Assembly (NCBI RefSeq): GCF_900104795.1 | Contig: NZ_FNTG01000002.1 | Coordinates: forward strand, 3,472,001 to 3,536,000 | From: Burkholderia sp. WP9 | Lineage (GTDB): Bacteria; Pseudomonadota; Gammaproteobacteria; Burkholderiales; Burkholderiaceae | Length of the DNA stretch: 64,000 nucleotides | Reading direction: 5' to 3' | Shown here: positions 10,147 to 18,857 of the stretch, piece by piece | Layout: every line of letters starts with the position of its first letter | How positions within the stretch are numbered: position 1 is the stretch's first letter | Notes under the pieces: model-generated | Seen by the model: the letters and a program-made list of their open reading frames with translations, nothing else | The model's database searches: none | What the model was told of the DNA's origin: nothing | Position numbers and translations under genes: made by a program

Positions 10147-11292
10147 TCAGCCGCAAGCCGGCTTGGCCTTCTTGCAGGCGTCGGCAAGCTGGGGCGGCGG
10201 GTCTTTCTTGAATACCGTCTTATACGACTCGAGCACGTTCGACTGAACCACCGGCAAAGACTGCACGCCGATCCACGCCGGCGGGGTCTGGCCGATGAGC
10301 GCCTTCATCATCGCCAGCGCTTCGGCTACGCCCTGGTCGTACGGACGTTGCGAGCCGGTGGCCTTGAGCGGCCCGCCCTTGGCGATCTCGATCGCGGATT
10401 GCAAACCGAGGTCGACCGTCGTCACGGGAATCGTCACGCCTTGTGCGCGCATCGAGGTGAGCGTGTCCAGTGCCGGTTGGTCCCAGACAGCGAAGAGTCC
10501 CTTCACGTCCGGATTGCCGGTCAGGAAGTCGCCCGCGATCTGCCCGACTTTCGACGGGTCCGTGAAAGCGACCTGCTTGATCTTGATGTCCGGACGGTTC
10601 TTCTTCAGCCAGTCGTTGACGGCCTTGGTGCGCTCGGTCGTGCTGAAGTAGTCCACGCCGAAATTCACGAGCCCGACCGTGGCGCCTTGCGGCACGCACG
10701 AGGCGAGTACTTTCGCCGCGATCTGGCCGTTGCCTTCGCTGTCCGCCGAGATCATCGCGGCGTATTGCTCGGGATGCTTCAGGCCGGTCGGCACGTTGTC
10801 CATGAACACGAGTTTGATGCCGGCCGCGGACACCTTCTTGTAGGTGGCGGCCGTTGCCGTGCCGTCCACCGGAATCGAGATGATGCCGTCCGGGTGGCGC
10901 TGGATCGTGTTCTCGATATCGGCGATCTGCTTGTCGACCTGATACTCAGCGGAGGCCGTACCGATCACTTCCACGCCGTATTTTTTCAGCGTATCGGTAA
11001 TGCCTTGCACCTGCAGTTGCGACCAGTCGAGATTCATGGTCTGCATGGAAATGCCGACCTTGAATTTGCCGGCTTTGATTTTGGCGATGTCGGCGTCGGT
11101 CAGCTTCACGGCATCCACCGACGCGGCTTTTTCGCCGTTCGGCCCTTGCCCCACGATCGTCTTCGGTCCGATCGATCCGGTGGGCAGGCTGGTCACACAC
11201 TGCGCGTAAGCGCCCGAGGAAGCCAGACATGCGACGGCCGCCGCCGCCATGACACTGGCTAACGCTTTGCTTGAACCACGATGTTGTTTCAT
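10147..11292 (-). CDS. Sugar ABC importer, periplasmic binding protein (RbsB-like)
   Basis: 381 residues with a cleavable signal (SVMAAAAVACLASSGAYA-Q). The mature part is a periplasmic-binding-protein-4 (ribose/galactose type) fold: KVGISMQTMNLDWSQLQVQG opens the first lobe, DGIISIPVDGTATA is the ligand-hinge region, and GLFAVWDQPALDTL lies in the second lobe. A Cys lies just after the signal cleavage site (QCVTS) and two more near the C-terminus (ADACKKAKPACG), which could form a disulfide. Third gene of the leftward set ATPase-permease-binding protein. The ligand is inferred to be a pentose or deoxypentose from the divergent deoC operon. Confidence 0.88.
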   Translation of the reverse strand: MKQHRGSSKALASVMAAAAVACLASSGAYAQCVTSLPTGSIGPKTIVGQGPNGEKAASVDAVKLTDADIAKIKAGKFKVGISMQTMNLDWSQLQVQGITDTLKKYGVEVIGTASAEYQVDKQIADIENTIQRHPDGIISIPVDGTATAATYKKVSAAGIKLVFMDNVPTGLKHPEQYAAMISADSEGNGQIAAKVLASCVPQGATVGLVNFGVDYFSTTERTKAVNDWLKKNRPDIKIKQVAFTDPSKVGQIAGDFLTGNPDVKGLFAVWDQPALDTLTSMRAQGVTIPVTTVDLGLQSAIEIAKGGPLKATGSQRPYDQGVAEALAMMKALIGQTPPAWIGVQSLPVVQSNVLESYKTVFKKDPPPQLADACKKAKPACG

Positions 11293-11374
11293 GTCTCTCC
11301 TCCGTTGGTCTTCACGTCCGAACTACGTCTGCTCGCGAGCGGCCGCCGTGACGGCATTACTGCGCTACCGCTCG

Positions 11375-12376
11375 CTATTTCCTGGTAAACGCAACCGCCG
11401 CGACGATGATCACGCCCTTGATCACCAGTTGCAGCGACGAACTGACGCCGAGCAGCACCAGTCCGTTATTGAGCGTGCCGATGATCAGACTGCCAAGCAG
11501 CGTCCCCAGCACGAAGCCGCGGCCGCCGAACAGACTGCAGCCGCCGAGCGTGACGGAGGCGATCACATCCAGTTCCATGCCTTGCACCACATCGGGCCGC
11601 GCCGCATGCGAGCGGGCGGAAAGCACGAGCGCGGCGAGCCCGGCCAGCATGCCGGTGAGAATGAAGGCGAGGGTGGTTACGCGCCGCGTGTTGATGCCCG
11701 AATAGAGCGCGGCGGTCGGATTGCCGCCCGCCGCATAGATCTGCCGTCCGAACACGCTGTAGTGCAGCAGCAGAATGCCCGCGATCACGGCGAGCAGCGT
11801 CCAGATGATCGGCACCGGCACGCCGAAAATGTCGCCTTCGCCGAAGATCGCGATAAACGAGTCGTTGTCGATGATCACGGGCTTGGTGGTCGTGACCATC
11901 AGCGCGAGTCCGCGCGCGGCGCTCAATGTGCCGAGCGTGACCAGAAACGAAGGAATGTTGACCCGCGTGGTCACGATCCCATTGATCGCGCCGACAATCG
12001 CGCCGGTGCCGATCCCGGCGATCGCGCCGATCACCCAGTTGTTGCCCAGATAGGTCATGGCGAGCGCGGCGGACATGCCCGAGAGCGCCAACGTCGATCC
12101 CACCGACAGATCGATCTGCCGCGCAATGATCACGAAGGTCATGCCGATCGCGATGATGGAAACGAGCGCGGTTTGCCGGCCGATATTCAGGAAGTTGTCG
12201 ATAGACAGGAACCATGGCGACGCGAAGCTGAACACCACCAGCAGAATCGCGAACGCAGCATAGAGCGCATAGGGCCGGTCGCCTTGCAGCAGGGCTCGCG
12301 CGATGCGCCGCATACGGCTTTTCTGCGGCGGCGATGCCTGCCGTTCGGACGTCAGCGGCGAGACGGATTCGTTCAT
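11375..12376 (-). CDS. Sugar ABC importer permease (RbsC-like)
   Basis: 333 residues from the ATG at 12376, which overlaps the ATPase stop by four bases (ATGA). It has about eight to nine membrane segments with the BPD_transp_2 signatures IDLSVGSTLALSGM near the middle and GRGFVLGTLLGSLIIGTLNNGL towards the end. Forms the membrane channel, probably as a homodimer since only one permease gene is in this set. It works with the ATPase and the binding protein on either side. Confidence 0.9.
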   Translation of the reverse strand: MNESVSPLTSERQASPPQKSRMRRIARALLQGDRPYALYAAFAILLVVFSFASPWFLSIDNFLNIGRQTALVSIIAIGMTFVIIARQIDLSVGSTLALSGMSAALAMTYLGNNWVIGAIAGIGTGAIVGAINGIVTTRVNIPSFLVTLGTLSAARGLALMVTTTKPVIIDNDSFIAIFGEGDIFGVPVPIIWTLLAVIAGILLLHYSVFGRQIYAAGGNPTAALYSGINTRRVTTLAFILTGMLAGLAALVLSARSHAARPDVVQGMELDVIASVTLGGCSLFGGRGFVLGTLLGSLIIGTLNNGLVLLGVSSSLQLVIKGVIIVAAVAFTRK

Positions 12377-13992
12377 GTTGCGTGCGCCTCGATGGAAGAA
12401 CGGGACAGTTGGATCAGGTGATGCAACGCCTCGGCGTTGGCAAGTTCGGCGCGCTCGACGGTTTTGACGATCGAGCCGTCCGCGACAATCGAGATCCGGT
12501 CGCACAGGCGCAAGAGTTCATCCAGGTCGGAGGACACGACGAGCACGCCGGTTCCGGCATGGGCGGCATCATTCACCACGCCGTAGATTTCCTCGCGCGC
12601 GCCCACGTCGACGCCGACCGTCGGTTCGTCGAGTAGAAGGACGCGCGGGCGCGGGTGGTTCCACTTCGCGAACACCACTTTCTGCTGATTGCCGCCGGAT
12701 AGAAACTTGACCGCGGTGGAAGGGCCGGGCGCCTTGACGGACAGCTCCTTCATGGAGCGCTTTGCCTGCTGCACAGCCGCCTGACTGCGCAACCATCCCC
12801 AGCGGGAAAAATGCGGCAGGCGCGGCAGTGTCAGATTGCGTTCGATCGAATGATCGAGCACGAGCCCTTCGAGATGACGGTCCTCCGGCACCAGTGCCAC
12901 GCCGAGTTGAATGGCTTCGGCGGGCGTGATGCGCGAACGCGCGCGACCGTCGATCTCGATGGCGCCGGTGTCGACCGTGCGAAGACCAAAGATGGTTTGC
13001 AGAATCTCGCTGCGCCCGCTGCCGATCAGCCCCGCGAGCCCGTGGATTTCGCCGCGGCGAAGCAATAGATCGACGTGACGCAGCCGGTCGTTGCTGACGT
13101 CCGATAGCTTGAGCACGGGCGCGGCGGTGGCATCAGCCGCTTCATCGTGGACAGCCGATGCCTTGGCCGGTTCTGCGGCAATCACGCCATCGCCCACGGC
13201 GGTCTTCTGCCGTGCCTGCAACGCGGCATGACCGGAGCCGACGATCGCCGCCACCAGTTGCTTCATATCCGTTTTCGAAGTCTCGAACGTGCCGGCATTG
13301 GCGCCGTCACGGAACACGGTAACGCGCTGCGAAATCCGGAACACCTCGTTCAACCGGTGCGTCACATAGATCACGCCCACGCCGCGCGCCGTGACCGCGC
13401 GAATCGCTTCGAACAGAATCTGCTCTTCGCCGCCAGTCAATGCGGAAGTGGGTTCGTCGAGAATCAGAACCCGCACTTCGCCCATCAAGGCTTTGCAGAT
13501 CTCCGTCATTTGCCGGTAGGCGAAGGGCAGCGCACCGACCTGTGTCTTCGGATCGAGCGGGATGCCATGCGAGCGCAAGAATTCGCCCACCGTGGCCATG
13601 AGCTGGCGGTTCTTCACGAAGCCGAGGCGTGTGCGGGGCTCGCGGCCCAACATGAGATTGGCGCCAACCGAGAGCGATTCGACGAGACTCAGGTCCTGAT
13701 AGACCACGGCGACACCCGCATCGCGCGATTGCGCCGGCGAGTCGAACGCCACTTTCTGGCCGGCGATTTCGATCACGCCGTCGTCATACGCATGCACGCC
13801 GCTGAGGATCTTGATCAGCGTGGACTTGCCCGCGCCGTTTTCGCCGAGCAGCGCATGGACTTCGCCGGGAAACACTTCGAGGTTGACGCCGCGCAGCGCT
13901 TGCACGCCGCCAAATCGCTTGGTGACGCCCGCAACACGGATCAATGGAACTTGAGGCGATGACGCGGCCGCGACCGCAACCGGCTCACTCAT
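12373..13992 (-). CDS. Sugar ABC importer ATPase, double cassette (RbsA-like)
   Basis: 539 residues with two ABC domains. The first has Walker A GENGAGKST and Walker B VLILDEPTSAL; its signature position reads LPFAYRQMTEI in place of the usual LSVAQ. The second has a degenerate Walker A (GLIGSGRSE), a normal signature LSGGNQQK and Walker B LLLDEPTVGVDVG. An Ala-rich spacer of about 40 residues separates the halves (about 262-300). This asymmetry is normal for ribose-type importers, where one site is catalytic. First gene of the leftward operon; its start faces deoC across 252 bases. Confidence 0.92.
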   Translation of the reverse strand: MSEPVAVAAASSPQVPLIRVAGVTKRFGGVQALRGVNLEVFPGEVHALLGENGAGKSTLIKILSGVHAYDDGVIEIAGQKVAFDSPAQSRDAGVAVVYQDLSLVESLSVGANLMLGREPRTRLGFVKNRQLMATVGEFLRSHGIPLDPKTQVGALPFAYRQMTEICKALMGEVRVLILDEPTSALTGGEEQILFEAIRAVTARGVGVIYVTHRLNEVFRISQRVTVFRDGANAGTFETSKTDMKQLVAAIVGSGHAALQARQKTAVGDGVIAAEPAKASAVHDEAADATAAPVLKLSDVSNDRLRHVDLLLRRGEIHGLAGLIGSGRSEILQTIFGLRTVDTGAIEIDGRARSRITPAEAIQLGVALVPEDRHLEGLVLDHSIERNLTLPRLPHFSRWGWLRSQAAVQQAKRSMKELSVKAPGPSTAVKFLSGGNQQKVVFAKWNHPRPRVLLLDEPTVGVDVGAREEIYGVVNDAAHAGTGVLVVSSDLDELLRLCDRISIVADGSIVKTVERAELANAEALHHLIQLSRSSIEAHAT

Positions 13993-14244
13993 CTGGCATG
14001 TCTCCTTCGTCCACGCGACGACATTCTTTTCTTTATCTAACGCTAGCCGGCCGACAACCGTGTTGTGATCTTCGCATCATGAATATGGTGCGTCAATAAC
14101 ATTGGCGGGCACTAAGCGCGTTTATCCGCTTGTTGATGTCATGATTGCTCGCAAAGCTTGTTATGATTCTATCAATCGTTGTAGCATAAGTGCGAACAAA
14201 TTGCCGGCGGCTGTTGTGCGTCGCATCATATTTTCGGATGTCTT
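13993..14244. promoter_or_regulatory. Divergent promoter region between importer and deoC operon
   Basis: 252 bases, more AT-rich than the surrounding genes, that must hold promoters for both the leftward importer and the rightward deoC operon. It contains the DeoR-like site at 14159-14174 and a weaker related sequence (TGTTGTGATCTTCGCATCA at 14061-14079) on the importer side. I could not place -35/-10 boxes with confidence. Confidence 0.6.
14159..14174 (+). promoter_or_regulatory. Predicted DeoR-family operator upstream of deoC
   Basis: TGTTATGATTCTATCA matches the E. coli DeoR operator TGTTAGAATTCTAACA (recalled) at 13 of 16 positions and lies about 71 bases before deoC. A near-copy occurs before the deoR gene at 24551-24566. 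The two sites share CTTGTTATRATTCTWTCA. Confidence 0.6.
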
Positions 14245-15255
14245 ATGCCAGAAGCTCCATTGCAGTCTTCCTCGGTCGTCGCGCTGCGCGGCACACCGCT
14301 CGTTCATCCGGTGCGCAATCCCGGCATGCCGTTCGACGCCTCGTGGCTCGACGGCCTGCGCGTCAATCAGTCGGCCGTGGAACGGCGCACCGCCACACTC
14401 GGCACGCGCCGCAGCGTCAAGAAAGATGCACAGGCGGCGTGGCTGCTGAAGGCCATCACCTGCATCGACCTCACCACGCTCAACGGTGACGACACCGAGG
14501 GGCGCGTGCGCCGCCTCTGCGCGAAAGCGCGCCAACCGGTGCGCGCCGATCTGCTCGAAGCGCTCGGCATCGCGCCGCAAGGCATCACGACGGGCGCGGT
14601 GTGTGTCTATCACCGCTTCGTTGCGGCGGCAGTCGATGCGCTACACGGCAGCGGCATTCCGGTTGCGGCGGTCTCCACGGGTTTCCCCGCCGGGCTGATT
14701 CCGCATCCGCTGAAGCTGAGAGAGATCGAAGCCTCGGTCGCGGACGGCGCGCGGGAAATCGATATCGTCGTGACGCGTGAATATGTGCTGACCGGCAACT
14801 GGCAGGCGCTCTACGACGAAGTGCGAGACTTCCGCGCGGCCTGCGGCCCGGCGCATCTGAAGGCGATTCTCGCCACCGGCGACATTCGCACGCTGTCGAA
14901 TGTGGCGCGCGCCTCGATGGTCTGCATGATGGCCGGCGCCGACTTCATCAAGACCTCCACCGGCAAGGAAGGCGTCAATGCGACGCTGGATGTGTCGCTC
15001 GTCATGGTGCGCATGATCCGCGAGTACCAGGAGCGCACCGGCGTGCTGATCGGCTTCAAGCCGGCGGGCGGCGTGTCGACGGCGAAGTCGGTGCTGTCGT
15101 ATCAGATCCTGATGAAAGAAGAACTCGGCCGTGCGTGGCTCGAACCGGAACTCTTCCGGATCGGCGCATCGAGCCTGCTGGCCGATATCGAACGCCAGCT
15201 CGAACATTACGTGAGCGGCCGTTACTCCGCTTTCAACCGTCACCCCGTAGCCTGA
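14245..15255 (+). CDS. deoC: Deoxyribose-phosphate aldolase, eukaryote-like long form
   Basis: 336 residues. Cleaves 2-deoxyribose-5-phosphate to acetaldehyde and glyceraldehyde-3-phosphate through a Schiff base. The Schiff-base lysine is K236 in ADFIKTSTGKEG, the second catalytic lysine is K272 in IGFKPAGG, and the aspartate is D173 in EIDIVV. At 336 residues it is longer than E. coli DeoC (259) and has an N-terminal extension (SVKKDAQAAWLLKAITCIDL) and a C-terminal tail (ELFRIGASSLLADIERQ ... SGRYSAF) that, from memory, closely resemble animal DERA. First gene of the operon; the aldehyde dehydrogenase follows 16 bases later and would remove acetaldehyde. No strong ribosome site is visible before the ATG. 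Confidence 0.95.
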   Translation: MPEAPLQSSSVVALRGTPLVHPVRNPGMPFDASWLDGLRVNQSAVERRTATLGTRRSVKKDAQAAWLLKAITCIDLTTLNGDDTEGRVRRLCAKARQPVRADLLEALGIAPQGITTGAVCVYHRFVAAAVDALHGSGIPVAAVSTGFPAGLIPHPLKLREIEASVADGAREIDIVVTREYVLTGNWQALYDEVRDFRAACGPAHLKAILATGDIRTLSNVARASMVCMMAGADFIKTSTGKEGVNATLDVSLVMVRMIREYQERTGVLIGFKPAGGVSTAKSVLSYQILMKEELGRAWLEPELFRIGASSLLADIERQLEHYVSGRYSAFNRHPVA

Positions 15256-15271
15256 ACAGAAGACCGATCCC

Positions 15272-17674
15272 ATGAGCGTAGCCGAGTATTTTTCATCGAT
15301 GGAGTACGGTCCCGCACCCGAGGACGATCAACCCGCGCGCGCCTGGCTGGCGCAGCATGAGAGCCGTTTCGGGCATTTCATCGGCGGTGCGTGGCATGCG
15401 CCCGCAACCGATGAGCGCTTCGCCTCGCACGCACCCGCCACGGGCGAGCAGCTTGCCGATATCGCCCAGGGCGATGCGGCCGATATCGACGCCGCGGTGG
15501 CCGCCGCGCGCGCCGCGCAGCCAGGCTGGTTCGCGTTGGGCGGCGCGGGACGCGCGCGCCATCTGTATGCGCTCGCGCGCATGGTGCAGCGTCATAGCCG
15601 GCTGTTCGCCGTGCTCGAAGCGCTCGATAACGGCAAGCCGATCCGCGAAACGCGCGATATCGACGTGCCGCTCGTCGCGCGCCACTTTCTGCATCACGCG
15701 GGTTGGGCCCAGTTGCAGGAGAGCGAGTTCGCCGACCAGGCGCCGCTCGGCGTGATCGGGCAAATCGTGCCGTGGAATTTTCCGCTGCTCATGCTTGCGT
15801 GGAAGATCGCACCGGCCATCGCCATGGGCAATTGCGTGGTCCTGAAGCCAGCGGAATACACGCCGCTCACGGCGTTGTTGTTCGCCGAACTCGCGCATCG
15901 TGCGGGTTTGCCGGCCGGCGTGCTGAATGTCGTCACCGGTGACGGGCGCACGGGCGCGGCTTTGGTCGAGCATCCTGACGTGGACAAGATCGCCTTCACC
16001 GGTTCGACGGAAGTCGGCCGGCTTATCCGTTCGGCCACGGCCGGTTCGGGCAAATCGCTGACGCTCGAACTCGGCGGCAAGTCGCCCTTCATCGTGTTCG
16101 ACGACGCGGATCTGGACGGCGCGGTGGAAGGCGTCGTCGACGCGATCTGGTTCAACCAGGGCCAAGTGTGTTGCGCGGGCTCGCGGCTGCTGGTGCAGGA
16201 AGGCGTCGAAGCGCGATTCATCGCGAAGCTGAAACGGCGCATGGAGACGCTGCGCGTGGGCTCGTCGCTCGACAAGAGCATCGACCTCGGCGCGATCGTC
16301 GATCCAGTGCAGCTCGAGCGCATCCAGTCGCTGGTGGAAACCGGCCGTCGTGAAGGCTGCTCGGTCTGGCAGTCGCCCGAGACGACGTTGCCGGCCGGCG
16401 GCTGCTTCTATCCGCCGACGCTCGTGACCGGCGTGGCGCCGGCGTCCACGCTGGCGCAGGAAGAGATCTTCGGACCGGTGCTGGTGACGATGAGCTTTCG
16501 CACGCCCGACGAAGCGATTGCGCTCGCCAACAACTCGCGCTACGGACTCGCCGCGAGTGTGTGGAGCGAAACCATCGGCCGCGCGCTCGATGTCGCGCCG
16601 CGTCTGGCGTGCGGCGTCGTCTGGATCAACGCGACGAATCTGTTCGACGCGGCGGTCGGCTTCGGCGGTTATCGCGAATCGGGGTATGGCCGCGAAGGCG
16701 GACGTGAGGGCATCTACGAATACCTGAAACCGCGAGCCTGGCTCAATCTTCCGGAGCGCCGGACAACGCGCAACCCGGACGGCAGCGCGGGTGGCGCCAC
16801 CGCCACGCTCGACCCATTGTCCAACGTTGCATCGATCGACCGCACCGCGAAGCTCTTTATCGGCGGCAAGCAGGCGCGGCCGGACAGCGGCTATTCGCTG
16901 CCGGTTCACGCGCCGGACGGCACGCCCGTCGGCGAAGTGGCCGCAGGCAATCGCAAGGACATCCGCAACGCGGTCGAAGCAGCACGCGCCGCGCAGAAGT
17001 GGTCGCAGGCGAGCACGCATAACCGCGCGCAGGTGCTGTTCTATCTGGCGGAAAACCTGGCCGTGCGCGCGGACGAATTCGTGCGCCAGCTCATGGTGCG
17101 AAACGGTGCGACGGAGGGCGCGGCGCGAGCGGAAGTGGACGCTTCGGTACAGCGTCTCTTCACTTACGCCGCGTGGGCCGACAAGTTCGACGGCGCCGTG
17201 CATACGCCGCCGCTGCGTGGTGTTGCGCTGGCTATGCATGAGCCGCTCGGCGTGATCGGCATTGCCTGTCCCGACGAAGCGCCGCTGCTCGGTTTCGTCT
17301 CGTTGGCGGCGCCCGCGCTGGCCATGGGCAACCGCGTGGTGGTGGTGCCGAGCGAGGCGTCGCCGCTCACGGTCACGGATTTCTATCAGGTCGCCGAAAC
17401 CTCGGACGTGCCCGGTGGCGTGCTGAACATCGTCACTGGCGAACGCGGCGCGTTGCTGCCGGCGCTCGCGAAGCACGACGATGTGGATGCGCTCTGGTGC
17501 TTCGGCAGCACGGCGGATTCGACGCTGGTGGAGCGCGAATCGATTGGCAATCTGAAGCGGACATTCGTCGATCATGGCCGCCAGTTCGACTGGTTCGACC
17601 GTTCGAGCGAAGGCCGGCCGTTCCTGCGTCAGGCCGTGCAGGTGAAGAACATCTGGATACCGTACGGCGACTGA
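15272..17674 (+). CDS. ALDH16-type aldehyde dehydrogenase, two fused domains
   Basis: 800 residues, about twice the usual length. The first domain (about 30-500) is a complete aldehyde dehydrogenase with N168 in PWNFP, E266 in LELGGKSP and catalytic Cys at about 300 in NQGQVCCAGS. The second domain (about 525-800) repeats the fold (AAGNRKDIRNAVEAARAAQ, LGVIGIACPDEAPLL) but has lost the catalytic Cys and Glu motifs and ends at IPYGD. This is the arrangement of the ALDH16 family, where the second domain has a structural role. It probably oxidises acetaldehyde released by the aldolase to acetate. It lies directly after deoC and before the kinase. Confidence 0.9.
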   Translation: MSVAEYFSSMEYGPAPEDDQPARAWLAQHESRFGHFIGGAWHAPATDERFASHAPATGEQLADIAQGDAADIDAAVAAARAAQPGWFALGGAGRARHLYALARMVQRHSRLFAVLEALDNGKPIRETRDIDVPLVARHFLHHAGWAQLQESEFADQAPLGVIGQIVPWNFPLLMLAWKIAPAIAMGNCVVLKPAEYTPLTALLFAELAHRAGLPAGVLNVVTGDGRTGAALVEHPDVDKIAFTGSTEVGRLIRSATAGSGKSLTLELGGKSPFIVFDDADLDGAVEGVVDAIWFNQGQVCCAGSRLLVQEGVEARFIAKLKRRMETLRVGSSLDKSIDLGAIVDPVQLERIQSLVETGRREGCSVWQSPETTLPAGGCFYPPTLVTGVAPASTLAQEEIFGPVLVTMSFRTPDEAIALANNSRYGLAASVWSETIGRALDVAPRLACGVVWINATNLFDAAVGFGGYRESGYGREGGREGIYEYLKPRAWLNLPERRTTRNPDGSAGGATATLDPLSNVASIDRTAKLFIGGKQARPDSGYSLPVHAPDGTPVGEVAAGNRKDIRNAVEAARAAQKWSQASTHNRAQVLFYLAENLAVRADEFVRQLMVRNGATEGAARAEVDASVQRLFTYAAWADKFDGAVHTPPLRGVALAMHEPLGVIGIACPDEAPLLGFVSLAAPALAMGNRVVVVPSEASPLTVTDFYQVAETSDVPGGVLNIVTGERGALLPALAKHDDVDALWCFGSTADSTLVERESIGNLKRTFVDHGRQFDWFDRSSEGRPFLRQAVQVKNIWIPYGD

Positions 17675-17735
17675 CAGGCCGCCGTACCGACACGCTGAAC
17701 GACATGCACGCCAACCAGAAAATGGAGGAGACAAC

Positions 17736-17846
17736 GTGCTGAAAAATCTGGATCTGCTGTTCAATGCCGAGGTGCCGCGCGCATCTCTGGCGCCGCAAGA
17801 CATTCCCTTGAACCCGGCTGTTCAGGAGCAAGGGGAACGCGCATGA
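17736..17846 (+). CDS. 36-residue ORF, possible FucU/RbsD mutarotase remnant
   Basis: A GTG start with a good GGAGGAG site five bases before it. The stop overlaps the kinase start by four bases (ATGA). The first 13 residues (MLKNLDLLFNAEV) resemble the start of FucU/RbsD-family sugar mutarotases, but the rest does not, and the family is normally about 140 residues. It may be a deleted mutarotase gene whose ends survive to couple translation to the kinase, or a short leader. No function should be assumed. Confidence 0.4.
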   Translation: MLKNLDLLFNAEVPRASLAPQDIPLNPAVQEQGERA

Positions 17847-18823
17847 ATACGTCTTCGCAACAAAACGGACGCGTCGTCATTCTCGGCATCTACGTCACCG
17901 ATCTGACGTTTCGCGCCGACCGTATGCCGCAGATCGGCGAGACCATCGCGGGCTCGGCGTTCGCGATGGGGCCAGGCGGCAAGGGCTCGAATCAGGCGGT
18001 GGCCGCCGCGCGCGCGGGCGCCGACGTGGTGTTCTGCACCCGCATCGGCGACGACGCGTTCGGCGCCATTGCGCGCGCCACGTGGGCCGCGGAAGGCATC
18101 ACGGCGCGCGCCTCGGTGATCGAGGGCGTCTCGACGGGCGCGGCGCATATCTTCGTCGACGACAACACCGGCATGAACGCGATCATCGTCGCATCCGGCG
18201 CGGCCGGCACGATGGAGCCCGCCGATGTCGACGCAATCGAAGCCGATATCGCCTCTGCCCGTGTTTTCGTCACGCAGCTCGAACAGCCGCTCGAGGCCGC
18301 GCGGCGCGGCCTCGAAGTGGCGCGCCGGCATGGCGTCATCACCGTGTTCAATCCGGCGCCCGCGTTGCCGCTCGACGACGGCATCTTCCCGCTGTGCGAT
18401 TACATCACCCCGAATGAAACCGAAGCGACCGCGCTCACCGGCGTGCCGATCGCGAATGCCGACGACGCCCGGCGCGCCGCCGACGTGCTGCTCGCCAAAG
18501 GCGTCGGCACCGTCATCGTTACGCTGGGCGAGGGTGGCGCACTGCTGCATTCGGCGACGCAATCGATTCTCGTGCCCGCGTACCACTGCGGCCGTGTGGT
18601 GGAAACCGCCGGCGCGGGGGATGGCTTCACAGGCGGCTTCGCGGCCGCGCTCGCGCGCGGCGACGACGCGGTTACCGCATTGCGTTTCGGTTGCGCGCTC
18701 GCCGGCATTTCCGTGACGCGTCCGGGCACGGCGCCTTCCATGCCGACGCTCGACGAAGTGAACCAGGTATTGAAGCAGCCGACGCAGCCGAACCAGCCGG
18801 CCGGCATGTCCCAGGCATCCTGA
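17843..18823 (+). CDS. PfkB-family sugar kinase (ribokinase/deoxyribokinase-like)
   Basis: 326 residues. The N-terminal signature GPGGKGSNQAVAAARAGADV and the C-terminal ATP/anion-hole signature ETAGAGDGFTGGFAAAL mark a ribokinase-type PfkB enzyme; the catalytic Asp in GAGD is kept, while the usual DTTGAGD begins with Glu here. NPAPA and TPNETEATALTG are further ribokinase features. In this operon it most likely phosphorylates imported deoxyribose, giving the substrate of DeoC; ribose remains possible. The ATG overlaps the short ORF before it. The C-terminal tail is Gln/Pro/Asn-rich. Confidence 0.88.
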   Translation: MNTSSQQNGRVVILGIYVTDLTFRADRMPQIGETIAGSAFAMGPGGKGSNQAVAAARAGADVVFCTRIGDDAFGAIARATWAAEGITARASVIEGVSTGAAHIFVDDNTGMNAIIVASGAAGTMEPADVDAIEADIASARVFVTQLEQPLEAARRGLEVARRHGVITVFNPAPALPLDDGIFPLCDYITPNETEATALTGVPIANADDARRAADVLLAKGVGTVIVTLGEGGALLHSATQSILVPAYHCGRVVETAGAGDGFTGGFAAALARGDDAVTALRFGCALAGISVTRPGTAPSMPTLDEVNQVLKQPTQPNQPAGMSQAS

Positions 18824-18857
18824 TCGATTGCGAAGGTTGAAGGAGCGTATCGTCACC

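Noticed and set aside
14061..14079. TGTTGTGATCTTCGCATCA as a third DeoR or a CRP site
   Set aside because: Only about 9 of 16 positions match the DeoR operator and one CRP half is poor; mentioned in the promoter entry but not called.
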